64,000 nucleotides of DNA, taken from assembly GCF_002261475.1 (NCBI RefSeq), contig NZ_NEVN01000009.1:372001-436000 (forward strand). The letters run 5' to 3'. The notes beneath the pieces are model-generated. The model was not told the origin of the DNA and ran no database searches. It worked only from the letters and a program-made list of their open reading frames with translations. The translations under genes and the position numbers were made by a program. Source of the stretch: Bordetella genomosp. 5 (GTDB lineage Bacteria > Pseudomonadota > Gammaproteobacteria > Burkholderiales > Burkholderiaceae_B). Positions 54,397 to 63,106 of the stretch are shown piece by piece (within the stretch, counting starts at the first letter, position 1; every line of letters starts with the position of its first letter).

Positions 54397-55728
54397 ATGG
54401 CGAGCCCACGCTACCGCGACAATCCCGACGCCGTCCGCGCCCTGGTGCGCGAGACCGAAGTGCACAAGGATCTGTTCACCAGCCCCGAGCTGTTCGATCT
54501 CGAAATGGAACACCTGTACGCCGCGACCTGGGTGTACGTGGGCCACGAGAGCCAGGTGCCGAACAACGGCGACTACATCACGACCACCGTGGGCGCGCAG
54601 CCCGTGGTGATGGTGCGCCACACCGACAAATCGGTACGCGTGCTGTACAACCGCTGCCCGCACAAAGGCACCATGGTGGCGGGCGATGCCTGCGGCAATA
54701 CCGGCAAATTCTTCCGTTGCCCCTACCACGCCTGGACCTTCAAGACCGACGGATCGCTCCTGTCGATCCCGCTCAAGAAGGGCTACGACCCCGAGGTGCT
54801 GTCGTCCTGCGAGGCCAGCAGCGGCATGGCGGCCGTGGGCGCCGTGGAAAATTATCGCGGCTTCATCTTCTGCCGCCTCAACGCGCAGGGCCAGGATTTC
54901 GCGGCGTTCTTCGGCGAGTCGCTCAGCACCCTCGACAACATGGTCGACCGCTCGCCCGAGGGCCGGCTCGAGGTGGCGGGCGGGGTGTTCCGCTACGTGC
55001 ACCGCTGCAACTGGAAGATGCTGGTCGACAACCAGACCGACACCTGCCACCCGATGGTGGCGCACGAGTCCTCGGCGGGTACCGCCGTGAGGGTCTGGGA
55101 GGCCGCGCCCGAGGGGACGCCCAAGCCCATGGCCGTGGAGCTCTTCGCGCCGTTCATCTCGCCCTACGAATTCTTCGAGAACATGGGCATCCGCGTCTGG
55201 GAAAACGGCCACGGTCATACCGGCGTGTCGGATTCCATTCACGCGTCGTACTCCACGATCCCGGGCTACTGGGACGCGATGGTGAACGCCTACGGCGAGG
55301 ACCGGGCCCATGCCATCCTGGGCGAGGTCCGCCACAACACCGTGTACTTCCCCAACATCATGGTCAAGGGCCCGATCCAGACGCTGCGCATCTTCAAGCC
55401 GCTGGCCGCCGACCGCACGCTGGTCGAGTCGTGGACCTTCCGGCTGGTCGGCGCGCCCGACCTGCTGCTCGAACGCACCCTCATGTACAACCGCTTGATC
55501 AACGCGCCCACCTCGGTGGTGGGCCACGACGACCTGGAGATGTACGAGCGCGCCCAGCAAGGCCTGGCGGCCCGCTCGCACGACTGGGTCAACGTGGCGC
55601 GGCTGTGGCAGGCCGACGAGCAGAGCCAGCGCAACGTCGTCACCAACGGCACCAACGAATGGCAGATGCGCAACCAGTACCGGGCCTGGGCCCGCTACCT
55701 CACCGACAGCATGGAGGCCCGCGCATGA
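54397..55728 (+). CDS. Aromatic ring-hydroxylating dioxygenase, Rieske alpha subunit
   Basis: This 443-residue Rieske oxygenase has cluster ligands C87-P-H89 and C108-P-Y-H111 (RCPHKGTMVAG and RCPYHAWTFK). The mononuclear iron site is in DNQTDTCHPMVAH, giving D215 as electron bridge and H218/H223 as ligands. The beta-sheet catalytic domain follows to the end. It would dihydroxylate an aromatic or heteroaromatic ring using O2. It starts eight bases after the reductase gene, and its stop overlaps the beta-subunit start. Confidence 0.93.
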   Translation: MASPRYRDNPDAVRALVRETEVHKDLFTSPELFDLEMEHLYAATWVYVGHESQVPNNGDYITTTVGAQPVVMVRHTDKSVRVLYNRCPHKGTMVAGDACGNTGKFFRCPYHAWTFKTDGSLLSIPLKKGYDPEVLSSCEASSGMAAVGAVENYRGFIFCRLNAQGQDFAAFFGESLSTLDNMVDRSPEGRLEVAGGVFRYVHRCNWKMLVDNQTDTCHPMVAHESSAGTAVRVWEAAPEGTPKPMAVELFAPFISPYEFFENMGIRVWENGHGHTGVSDSIHASYSTIPGYWDAMVNAYGEDRAHAILGEVRHNTVYFPNIMVKGPIQTLRIFKPLAADRTLVESWTFRLVGAPDLLLERTLMYNRLINAPTSVVGHDDLEMYERAQQGLAARSHDWVNVARLWQADEQSQRNVVTNGTNEWQMRNQYRAWARYLTDSMEARA

Positions 55729-56219
55729 ACGCGCCGCTCGACCAACGCCTCGCCGATTTCGTCTACGCCGAAGCCCGCCTGCTCGACGAGCAGCGGTTCG
55801 ACGCGTGGCTGGCGCTTTTCACCGCCGATGGCCATTACTGGATGCCGCTCGCCCACGACCAGCAGGACGCGCGCCTGCATGCGTCGCTGATGTACGAAGA
55901 CCAGCTGCTGCTACGCGTGCGGATCGAACGCCTGACGGGCAACCGCACGTTTTCGCAACAGCCGCGCAGCCGCTCGCATCACCTGCTGCAGGCGCCCACC
56001 GTGGAACACGACCACCCCGAACATCAGCCCGACGAAGGCCGCTACGTGGTGCGCAGCGCCTTCCATTACGTGGAGTCGCGCCAGGACGAGCAGACCCTCT
56101 ACGCGGGCTGGGCCACGCATCACCTGGTCGACCAGGACGGCGCGCTGCGCATGCGCCTCAAGCGCGTCGATCTGCTGAACTGCGACGCGGCCTTCGGCAA
56201 CATTCAACTGTTCATGTGA
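55725..56219 (+). CDS. Aromatic ring-hydroxylating dioxygenase, beta subunit
   Basis: This 164-residue protein has the SnoaL/NTF2-like fold of Rieske oxygenase small subunits: FVYAEARLLDEQRFDAWLALFTADGHYWMP near residue 12, RIERLTGNRTFSQQPRSRSHH near 70 and a C-terminal RVDLLNCDAAFGNIQLFM ending. It has structural rather than catalytic roles. It overlaps the alpha gene by four bases, showing an alpha3beta3-type enzyme. Confidence 0.92.
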   Translation: MNAPLDQRLADFVYAEARLLDEQRFDAWLALFTADGHYWMPLAHDQQDARLHASLMYEDQLLLRVRIERLTGNRTFSQQPRSRSHHLLQAPTVEHDHPEHQPDEGRYVVRSAFHYVESRQDEQTLYAGWATHHLVDQDGALRMRLKRVDLLNCDAAFGNIQLFM

Positions 56220-56229
56220 GGAGCGCGAC

Positions 56230-57864
56230 ATGAACGCAACGGTTCACCAGGCTTTCACCGACAGCGCGCGCCAATGGCCGGAGCACGCTTTCCTGTGCAT
56301 CCTGCCGGAGACGGCGGGCCTGTACGGCATCGCGGCAGGCGAGCTCGCCTATGCCGACGCCGCGGTCCGCGTCGAGGCGCTGCGCAGCGCCTATGCGGCG
56401 GCGGGCTACGGCCATGGCCACCGCGCCGGCCTGCTGCTCGAGAATCGGCCCGACTTCTTTCTGCACTGGTTCGCGCTGAACGCGCTCGGCGTGTCGGTCG
56501 TGCCGATCAACGCCGATCTGCGCGCCGCCGAACTCGAGTACCTGACGGGACACTCCGAGATCGCGCTGGCGGTCGCGCTGCCGCAACGGCACGACGACCT
56601 GCGCGCCGCCGCCGGCCGGGCGGGCCGGCCGCTCGCCGTGATGGGCCCGGCCGACGCGGTGCCGGTCGCGCCGTTCGCGGCCCCGCGCGCGAACGAAGCG
56701 CCGGACGAGCTGAGCGAATGCGCCCTGCTCTACACCTCGGGCACGACGGGCCGGCCCAAGGGTTGCATCCTGCCCAATCGCTATTTCCTGCACGCGGGCC
56801 GGTGGTACGCGCGCGCCGGCGGCCTGGCCGCGTTGCGCCCGGGCGTGGAACGCATGATCACGCCGCTGCCCCTGGTGCACATGAACGCCATGGCGTATTC
56901 GGCCATGGCGATGGTGCTGACCGGCGGCTGCCTCATCCCGCTCGACCGCTTCCACCCGCGCAGCTGGTGGGACAGCGTGCGCGCCTCGCGCGCCACGGTG
57001 CTGCACTACCTGGGCGTGATGCCCGCCATGCTGATGAAGGCGCCCGACAGCGCGCAGGACCTCAAGCATCGTGTGCGCTTCGGCTTCGGCGCCGGCGTCG
57101 AGCGCGGCCTGCACGAGCCCTTCGAGGCCCGCTTCGGCTTCCCGCTGCTGGAGGCCTGGGCCATGACCGAAACCGGCGCCGGCGCCGTCGTCATCGCCAA
57201 CGAAGAGCCGCGCCACATCGGATCGAACTGCTTCGGTCGCGAAGAGGCCGACGTTCAGGTCCGCATCGTGGCCGACGATGGCACCGACGCGGCCGCGGGC
57301 CAGCCCGGCGAACTGCTCGTGCGCCATGCGGGCGACGACCCCCGCTACGGTTTCTTCGCCGGCTATCTGAAAGACGCCGAGGCCACCGATGCCGCGTGGG
57401 AAGGCGGCTGGTTTCATACCGGCGACATCGTGCGCCGCGATGCCGACGGGGCGCTGCGCTTCGTCGATCGCAAGAAAAACGTGATCCGCCGCAGCGGCGA
57501 GAACATCTCTGCCGTCGAGGTCGAGGCGGTGCTGCTGCGTCACCCCAACGTCAAGACCGCGGCCGTGGCGGCCGTGCCCGATCCCGTGCGCGGCGACGAG
57601 GTCCTGGCCTGCGTGGTCGCCGACAGCGAACCCGCCGACCCGGACGGCCGCGCCGCCGCGGCGCAGGAACTCGTGCAGTGGTGTCTGGAGCAACTGGCCT
57701 ATTACAAGGCGCCCGGCTATGTGGCGTTCGTGGATGCGCTGCCGCTCACCACCACCAACAAGATCCAGCGGGGCGAGATGAAAAACTGGGCGCCGACCTT
57801 GCCCGGCACCGAACGCTGCGTCGACACCCGCGCGCTCAAGAAGCGCCAGGAGCACGCCGCATGA
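56230..57864 (+). CDS. Class I adenylate-forming acyl/aryl-CoA ligase
   Basis: This 544-residue AMP-dependent ligase has the P-loop LLYTSGTTGRPKGCILP near residue 165, LLEAWAMTETGAG near 305 (A5 motif), HTGDIVRRDADGALRFVDRKKNVIRRSGENIS-type A7/A8 region (first part WFHTGDIVRRDADG) near 400, and A10 Lys in LPLTTTNKIQRGEMK near 512. It activates an organic acid to its CoA ester with ATP. GAGGAG lies six bases before the ATG. The substrate is probably the aromatic acid handled by the operon. Confidence 0.9.
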   Translation: MNATVHQAFTDSARQWPEHAFLCILPETAGLYGIAAGELAYADAAVRVEALRSAYAAAGYGHGHRAGLLLENRPDFFLHWFALNALGVSVVPINADLRAAELEYLTGHSEIALAVALPQRHDDLRAAAGRAGRPLAVMGPADAVPVAPFAAPRANEAPDELSECALLYTSGTTGRPKGCILPNRYFLHAGRWYARAGGLAALRPGVERMITPLPLVHMNAMAYSAMAMVLTGGCLIPLDRFHPRSWWDSVRASRATVLHYLGVMPAMLMKAPDSAQDLKHRVRFGFGAGVERGLHEPFEARFGFPLLEAWAMTETGAGAVVIANEEPRHIGSNCFGREEADVQVRIVADDGTDAAAGQPGELLVRHAGDDPRYGFFAGYLKDAEATDAAWEGGWFHTGDIVRRDADGALRFVDRKKNVIRRSGENISAVEVEAVLLRHPNVKTAAVAAVPDPVRGDEVLACVVADSEPADPDGRAAAAQELVQWCLEQLAYYKAPGYVAFVDALPLTTTNKIQRGEMKNWAPTLPGTERCVDTRALKKRQEHAA

Positions 57865-59027
57865 GCCGCAAGGGTTACGACGGCGTCGCGGTGGCCGTGC
57901 CGGTCACGGTGCCCTACGTCCGCTACAGCACGCATGCCGCGCACTGGTGGCTCGGACGCGCGCTGGCCGAATTGCTGCGCGCCACCGGCCTGCGCAAGCA
58001 CGACGTCGACGGCGTATGCGTATCGAGCTTCACGCTCGCGCCGGACAGCGCGGTCGGCCTGATGCAGCATCTGGGCATGCAGCCCCGCTGGCTCGACCAT
58101 ATCCCGATGGGCGGCGCCTCGGGCGTGGTGGCGCTGCGCCGCGCGGCGCGTGCCGTGCAGGCCGGCGACGCCTCGATCGTCGCCTGCGTCGCGGGCGATA
58201 CCAACCATGTCGACTCGTTCCGCAACACGGTGAGCCAGTTCTCCCGCTTTGCCCAGGACGGCGTCTATCCCTACGGGGCGGGCGGCCCCAACGCCAGCTT
58301 CGCGCTGCTCACCGACCACTACATGCGCGAGAGCGGCGCCACCCGTGCCGACTTCGGCAAGCTCTGCGTGGCCCAGCGCGACAACGCGCTGCGCTATCCG
58401 CACGCGCTGATGAAGAAGCCGCTCACGCTCGAGCAATACCTGGGCGCGCGCGAGATCGCGAGCCCGATCCACCTCTTCGACTGCGTCATGCCGTGCGCGG
58501 GCGCCGACGCCTTCCTGGTGATGAGCGACGAACGCGCCCGGGCGCTCGGCCTGCCCTACGCGCATCTGCTGGGCACGATCGAGCGCCATAACGCCTGGAG
58601 CGAGGATCCGATCCAGACGCGCGGCGGCTGGACGCTCGACGTGGACGACCTCTACGCACAGGCCGGCCGGGGCCCCGCGGATGTCGATGTGATGCAGGCC
58701 TACGACGACTACCCGGTGATCAACTTCATGCAGCTCGAAGACCTGGGCTTCTGCGCCAAGAACGAAGCGCCCGAGTTCGTGCGCCGTCACACCTTCACGG
58801 TGGACGGCAGCTTTCCGTTCAACACCAACGGCGGACAGCTCTCGGTCGGCCAGGCCGGCGCCGCCGGCGGCTATCTCGGCACGGTGGAAGCGCTGCGCCA
58901 GCTCACCGGCGGCGCGGGCCGCACGCAGGTGGCCGACGCGCGCACCGCGCTGGTGAGCGGCTTCGGCATGATCAACTACGACCGCGGCCTGTGCACCGGC
59001 GCGGCGCTGCTCGGGAGCGCATCATGA
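57861..59027 (+). CDS. Thiolase-like protein (SCP2/Ltp2 type) lacking the nucleophilic Cys
   Basis: This 388-residue thiolase-fold protein aligns with the SCP-x/lipid-transfer thiolase group. At the nucleophile position it reads HIPMGGASGVVALRRA (about 80-95), with Gly-Gly-Ala-Ser-Gly and no Cys. The C-terminal block is NTNGGQLSVGQAGAAGG near 340 instead of the His-containing GHPxGxTG. Such Cys-less forms working with DUF35 partners include retro-aldolases of steroid degradation. The next gene carries a DUF35 domain and overlaps it by four bases, so they likely form one complex. Confidence 0.85.
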   Translation: MSRKGYDGVAVAVPVTVPYVRYSTHAAHWWLGRALAELLRATGLRKHDVDGVCVSSFTLAPDSAVGLMQHLGMQPRWLDHIPMGGASGVVALRRAARAVQAGDASIVACVAGDTNHVDSFRNTVSQFSRFAQDGVYPYGAGGPNASFALLTDHYMRESGATRADFGKLCVAQRDNALRYPHALMKKPLTLEQYLGAREIASPIHLFDCVMPCAGADAFLVMSDERARALGLPYAHLLGTIERHNAWSEDPIQTRGGWTLDVDDLYAQAGRGPADVDVMQAYDDYPVINFMQLEDLGFCAKNEAPEFVRRHTFTVDGSFPFNTNGGQLSVGQAGAAGGYLGTVEALRQLTGGAGRTQVADARTALVSGFGMINYDRGLCTGAALLGSAS

Positions 59028-60265
59028 CCGCCCCGCTCAAGCCCCCCGGGCGCAAGAATCCGGTCGCGCGTACGCGCCAGCCCACGCTGCCGCCCGGCGC
59101 GCGCAGCCGTGCCGCGCTGGGGCTGACCGCCGCGGCGGCGCTCGGCCACTTCCGCCTGCAGGTCTGCGCCGCCTGCGGCACGGTTCAGTATCCGCCGCGC
59201 GAAGTGTGCGGCGCCTGCCTGCATCATGAGCTGCCCTGGCGCGACGTGTCGCCATGCGGCACCCTCATCGCCCGCACCACCCTGCAGCACAGCAACGACC
59301 TTTATTTCCGCGAGCGCCTGCCCTGGCACGTCGGCACCGTCGTGATGGACGCCGGCCCCAGCGTGGTGGCCCATCTGCACGAGGACTGCCGCGACGGCGA
59401 GCCGGTGCGCCTGGTACTCAAACTGGATCGCAGCGGCCAGGCCGTGATGATCGCCCTGCCGCCCAAGGACACACCCCATATGGAAGACGACAAGACGCTG
59501 CGCGAGACCTCCTGCACGCCGAAGCTGCGACGCGTACTGGTCACCGACGGGCGCTCCGCGGTGGGCCAGGCCCTGGTCGGCGCATTGCTGCAGGCCGGCG
59601 CCACCCGGGTCTTCGTGGGCGACCCGCAGGCCTGGCGCGGCGACGCCGCCTTCGAGGCGCTGCGCACGGACGAGCGCGTGAGCGTCCTGCCGCTGGACAT
59701 CACCGACACCGACGCCGTGGATCGCGCCGCCGCGTCGATCGGCGGCAAGGTCGACATTCTCGTCAACACGGCCGACTACGAACGCGAGGGCGGGCTGCTC
59801 GGCGCGCGCGATGTGAACCGCGCGCGGGATGCGCTGGACGTCAATTGCCTCGGCCTCATGCGCCTGGCGCAGGCGTTCGGCCCCGGGATGTGCGGCCGCG
59901 CCGCCGACGGACTGAACAACGCCTGCGCCTGGGTCAACGTGCTGAGCATCTATGCGCAGATGAATCTGCCCGCGCGCGGCGTGTGGTCGGCGAGCAAGGC
60001 CGCCGCGCTGTCGCTGGCGCAGTGCCTGCGCGCCGAGTTCCGGCCCGCGGGCGTGCGCGTGATCAACGTCTTCCCGGGCCCGGTCGACCACGAATGGGAG
60101 CAGCGCACGCCGCCCCCGCGCGTGGCGCCCAAGGCGATCGCCGCCGCGATCGTGCGCGCGCTCGAGGCGGGCACCGAAGACGTGTACGTGGGCGACGTGG
60201 CCGAGGAATTCCTCGCCCGTCTGGCCGACAACCCCAAGGGACTGGAACGCGAGCTGGGCGCCTGA
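59024..60265 (+). CDS. DUF35/OB-fold zinc-ribbon domain fused to a degenerate short-chain dehydrogenase
   Basis: This 413-residue two-domain protein has a rubredoxin-like zinc ribbon (C48, C51, C62, C65) and OB fold in residues 40-150, the arrangement of thiolase-partner DUF35 proteins. Residues 168-410 form an SDR-like Rossmann domain: VLVTDGRSAVGQALVGALL, then DILVNTADY near 244 and NVLSIYAQM with Ser308. The active-site Tyr position is Trp321 (GVWSASKAA) with Lys325 retained. The ATG at 59024 overlaps the thiolase stop. Fusion and lost Tyr suggest a structural or altered catalytic role. Confidence 0.87.
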   Translation: MTAPLKPPGRKNPVARTRQPTLPPGARSRAALGLTAAAALGHFRLQVCAACGTVQYPPREVCGACLHHELPWRDVSPCGTLIARTTLQHSNDLYFRERLPWHVGTVVMDAGPSVVAHLHEDCRDGEPVRLVLKLDRSGQAVMIALPPKDTPHMEDDKTLRETSCTPKLRRVLVTDGRSAVGQALVGALLQAGATRVFVGDPQAWRGDAAFEALRTDERVSVLPLDITDTDAVDRAAASIGGKVDILVNTADYEREGGLLGARDVNRARDALDVNCLGLMRLAQAFGPGMCGRAADGLNNACAWVNVLSIYAQMNLPARGVWSASKAAALSLAQCLRAEFRPAGVRVINVFPGPVDHEWEQRTPPPRVAPKAIAAAIVRALEAGTEDVYVGDVAEEFLARLADNPKGLERELGA

Positions 60266-60292
60266 GCCCGCCGCATCGACAAGGAGCAACCA

Positions 60293-61075
60293 TTGAGCGC
60301 AGACACCCTCGCCCGTTTCGTCGGCGACCTGGCCGCAGGCCGGATCCGCGTGGTCGACCTGACCGAAACCCTCACGCCCGAGTTTCCGACCATCGTGCTG
60401 CCGCCCGAGTTCGGCCAGGCGTGGCCGTTCCGCATCGAAGAGATCTCGCGCTATGACGAGCGCGGCCCGGCCTGGTACTGGAACAACTTCTCGTGTTCCG
60501 AGCACACCGGCACGCACTTCGACGCGCCGGCCCACTGGATCAGCGGCAAGGACCAGCCCGACAATACCGTCGACACCATCCCCGTCGAGGCCTTCGTCGC
60601 GAACGCCTGCGTGATCGACTGCTCGCGCGAATCGCGCGACAACCCCGATTTCCTGCTCACCATCGACTTCGTCAAGCGTTGGGAAGCCGAGCATGGCGAG
60701 ATTCCTGCCCGCTCGTGGGTGCTGATGCGCACCGACTGGTCCAAGCGCGCCAAGCCCGCCGAGTATCTGAACATGCAGGCCGATGGCGCTCACTCGCCGG
60801 GCCCCGACGCGGATGTCGTGCCGTGGCTCATCAAGGAGCGCGACGTGCATGGGTTCGGCACCGAGTCGGTCGGCACCGACGCGGGCCAGGCGGCGCACCT
60901 GGATCCGCCCTATCCCTGCCACTACTTCATGCACGGCAACAACCGCTATGGCCTGCAGTGCCTGACCAATCTCGATCAGCTGCCGCCCAAGGGCGCGGTG
61001 ATCTTCTCGGCGCCGCTGAAGATCCGCAACGGCTCGGGCAGCCCGCTGCGCGTGCTGGCCATGGCGCCGGTCTGA
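60293..61075 (+). CDS. Cyclase-family hydrolase (KynB/isatin hydrolase type)
   Basis: This 260-residue protein of the putative-cyclase family has HTGTHFDAPAHWISG near residue 67, the H-x-G-T-H-x-D-x-P-x-H metal motif of N-formylkynurenine formamidase and isatin hydrolase, and a downstream conserved GTDAGQAAHLDPPYP segment near 197. These manganese/zinc enzymes open cyclic or linear amides or lactones. The start is TTG 60293, with AAGGAG six bases before it. The gene is 27 bp after the fusion gene. Confidence 0.9.
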   Translation: MSADTLARFVGDLAAGRIRVVDLTETLTPEFPTIVLPPEFGQAWPFRIEEISRYDERGPAWYWNNFSCSEHTGTHFDAPAHWISGKDQPDNTVDTIPVEAFVANACVIDCSRESRDNPDFLLTIDFVKRWEAEHGEIPARSWVLMRTDWSKRAKPAEYLNMQADGAHSPGPDADVVPWLIKERDVHGFGTESVGTDAGQAAHLDPPYPCHYFMHGNNRYGLQCLTNLDQLPPKGAVIFSAPLKIRNGSGSPLRVLAMAPV

Positions 61076-61101
61076 CGCAAGCGCCACGCAAGGGGAACAC
61101 A

Positions 61102-61830
61102 ATGAACAATGAAAATGTGGCCATCGTCACCGGCGGCAGCGCCGGCATCGGCGCCGAAATCTGCCGCAGCATGCTCGAGGCCGGCTACGAGGTGATTTCG
61201 CTGGCGCGCCGCACGGGCGAACAGCGCCATGCGCGCCTGCATCATGTGCAGGTGGACCTGCTCGACGCCACCGCCACGGCGCAGGCCGCCGCCGAGGTGG
61301 CCGCCCGGCATCCCGTGAGCCACGTGATCCACAACGCCGGCGTGATCTGGCCGAATCTGTTGCCCGACGTGAAGCCCGAAGAGCTGCAGGGACTGACGCA
61401 GATCCATCTGGGCGCGGCGCTGGCGCTGGTGCAGGCCACGCTGCCGGGCATGCAGGAGCGCGGCTACGGCCGCATCGTGCTGCTGTCGTCGCGCGGTGCG
61501 CTGGGCCTGCCCACGCGCACGGCCTATTCCGCCACCAAGGCCGGCATGATCGGCATGGCGCGCACGTGGGCGCTGGAGCTCGCGCCCAGCGGCATCACCG
61601 TCAACGTGGTGGCGCCCGGCCCGATCCAGACCGATATGTTCTACGAGGTCATCGAACCCGGCAGCGAACGCGAGCGCGCGCTCGCCAACAACATCCCGGT
61701 CAAGCGCATCGGCCGCAGCGACGACGTCGCGCGCGCGGTCATGTTTTTCTCCGATCCCGCCAATAGCTTCGTGACCGGTCAGACGCTGTATGTCTGCGGC
61801 GGCGCGAGCGTGGGCTCGATCACGATCTGA
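61102..61830 (+). CDS. Short-chain dehydrogenase/reductase
   Basis: This 242-residue SDR has the nucleotide motif VTGGSAGIGAEICRSML (TGxxxGIG at residues 10-17), HNAGVIWP near 78, catalytic Ser in VLLSSRGALG near 133, and YSATK near 147 with Tyr and Lys intact. It oxidises or reduces an alcohol/ketone using NAD(P). In the operon it could dehydrogenate the cis-diol or a hydroxyacyl-CoA. AAGGGGAA precedes the ATG. Confidence 0.92.
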   Translation: MNNENVAIVTGGSAGIGAEICRSMLEAGYEVISLARRTGEQRHARLHHVQVDLLDATATAQAAAEVAARHPVSHVIHNAGVIWPNLLPDVKPEELQGLTQIHLGAALALVQATLPGMQERGYGRIVLLSSRGALGLPTRTAYSATKAGMIGMARTWALELAPSGITVNVVAPGPIQTDMFYEVIEPGSERERALANNIPVKRIGRSDDVARAVMFFSDPANSFVTGQTLYVCGGASVGSITI

Positions 61831-61933
61831 ACGTTTCACCCGTCTAACAAGCAGTCCCACGAAGCGCGGACGCCCTTCCCGGCGCCCGCGGCAAGCGCAG
61901 CATCCACCCTCTCCAAAGCACGGAGGAATTGCC

Positions 61934-63082
61934 ATGTTGTCGAACAAGCTCTCCCTGGCGGCCGCGGCCGCCGCCGCCCTGATCGCCTTCCCCGCCCTGG
62001 CCCAGGTCAAGGTCGGCGTGGTCACGTCGTCCACCGGCCCCACCGCCCTGGTCGGCATCCCGCAAAAAAATACGGTCCCGCTGCTGCCCAAGAAGATCGG
62101 CGACCTGACGGTCGAGTACATCTCGCTCGATGACGCCAGCGACTCCACGCAGTCGGTCACCGCGTTCAAGAAGCTGATCTCGGAGCAGAACGTCGACGCG
62201 CTGATCGGCCCGTCGGGCTCGCCCAACGCGATGGGCGTGATCCAGTTCGCCGCCGAGGCCGGCGTGCCCATGCTGGCGCCGGTGGGTACCGCCGCGGTGG
62301 TGCTGCCGATGAACGACCAGAAGAAGTGGGTGTTCAAGACCACGCAGAACGACGACATCATCGCCCGTGCGCTGGTCGACCACATGGCCAAGACCGGCAT
62401 CAAGACGGTGGGCTTCATCGGCCTGAACGATCCCTACGGCGAGAACTGGTACAAGGTGTTCTCGGCCATGGCGACCGAGAAAGGCATCAAGATCAGCGCC
62501 AACGAACGCTACCTGCGCTTCGACAGCTCGGTGACCGGCCAGGCGCTCAAGATCCTCGCCGCCAAGCCGGACGCGGTGCTGATCGCCGCTCCGGGCGCGG
62601 CCAGCGTGCTGCCGCAGACCACGCTGTTCGATCAGGGCTACAAGGGCAAGTTCTACCAGACCCACGGCGCCGCGCTACCCGACTTCCTGAAGCTCGGCGG
62701 CAAGAAGGTCGAAGGCACGATCCTCGCGGCCAGCCTGATGCTGGTGCTGCCGGAAATGCCCGACAGCAACCCGTCCAAGAAGGTCGCCTCCGACTACATC
62801 GCCGCCTACCAGAAGCTGCACGGCTCGGTGCCCGCCACCTTCGGCGCCAACGTCTACGACGCCGGCCTGCTGCTCGAGAAGGCCGTTCCGATTGCCGAGA
62901 AGGCCGGCAAGCCGGGCACCAAGGAGTTCCGCTCCGCGCTGCGCGATGCGCTGGAACAGACCAAGGAGCTGGTGGGCACGCAGGGCGTCTACAACATGAG
63001 CGCCGCCGACCACAGCGGTTTCGACGAACGCGGACGCGAGCTGATCACCGTGCGTGACGGCAACTGGACGCTGGTCAAGTAA
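61934..63082 (+). CDS. Liv-type ABC transporter periplasmic binding protein
   Basis: This 382-residue type I periplasmic binding protein has a Sec signal (NKLSLAAAAAAALIAFPALAQ, cleavage after ALA). The mature start KVGVVTSSTGPTALVGIPQKN is a LivK-type signature, and VDALIGPSGSPNAMGVIQFAAE near residue 85 and FIGLNDPYGENWYKVF near 160 are typical. Members in aromatic operons bind aromatic acids. GGAGG precedes the ATG by six bases. It lies 103 bp after the SDR and starts the uptake module. Confidence 0.93.
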   Translation: MLSNKLSLAAAAAAALIAFPALAQVKVGVVTSSTGPTALVGIPQKNTVPLLPKKIGDLTVEYISLDDASDSTQSVTAFKKLISEQNVDALIGPSGSPNAMGVIQFAAEAGVPMLAPVGTAAVVLPMNDQKKWVFKTTQNDDIIARALVDHMAKTGIKTVGFIGLNDPYGENWYKVFSAMATEKGIKISANERYLRFDSSVTGQALKILAAKPDAVLIAAPGAASVLPQTTLFDQGYKGKFYQTHGAALPDFLKLGGKKVEGTILAASLMLVLPEMPDSNPSKKVASDYIAAYQKLHGSVPATFGANVYDAGLLLEKAVPIAEKAGKPGTKEFRSALRDALEQTKELVGTQGVYNMSAADHSGFDERGRELITVRDGNWTLVK

Positions 63083-63106
63083 GACGCCGGGCCGGAACCA
63101 CGACGC

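Noticed and set aside
56274-57860. A long plus-strand frame running through the CoA ligase into the thiolase-like gene.
   Set aside because: Its first part is Arg/Ala-rich out-of-frame translation of the ligase. Only the part from 57861 is real, where the ATG overlaps the ligase stop.
58976-61102. A 708-residue minus-strand open frame opposite the fusion and cyclase genes.
   Set aside because: It has Arg/His/Gly-biased composition and no motif, and is antisense to genes with clear zinc-ribbon, SDR and cyclase motifs.
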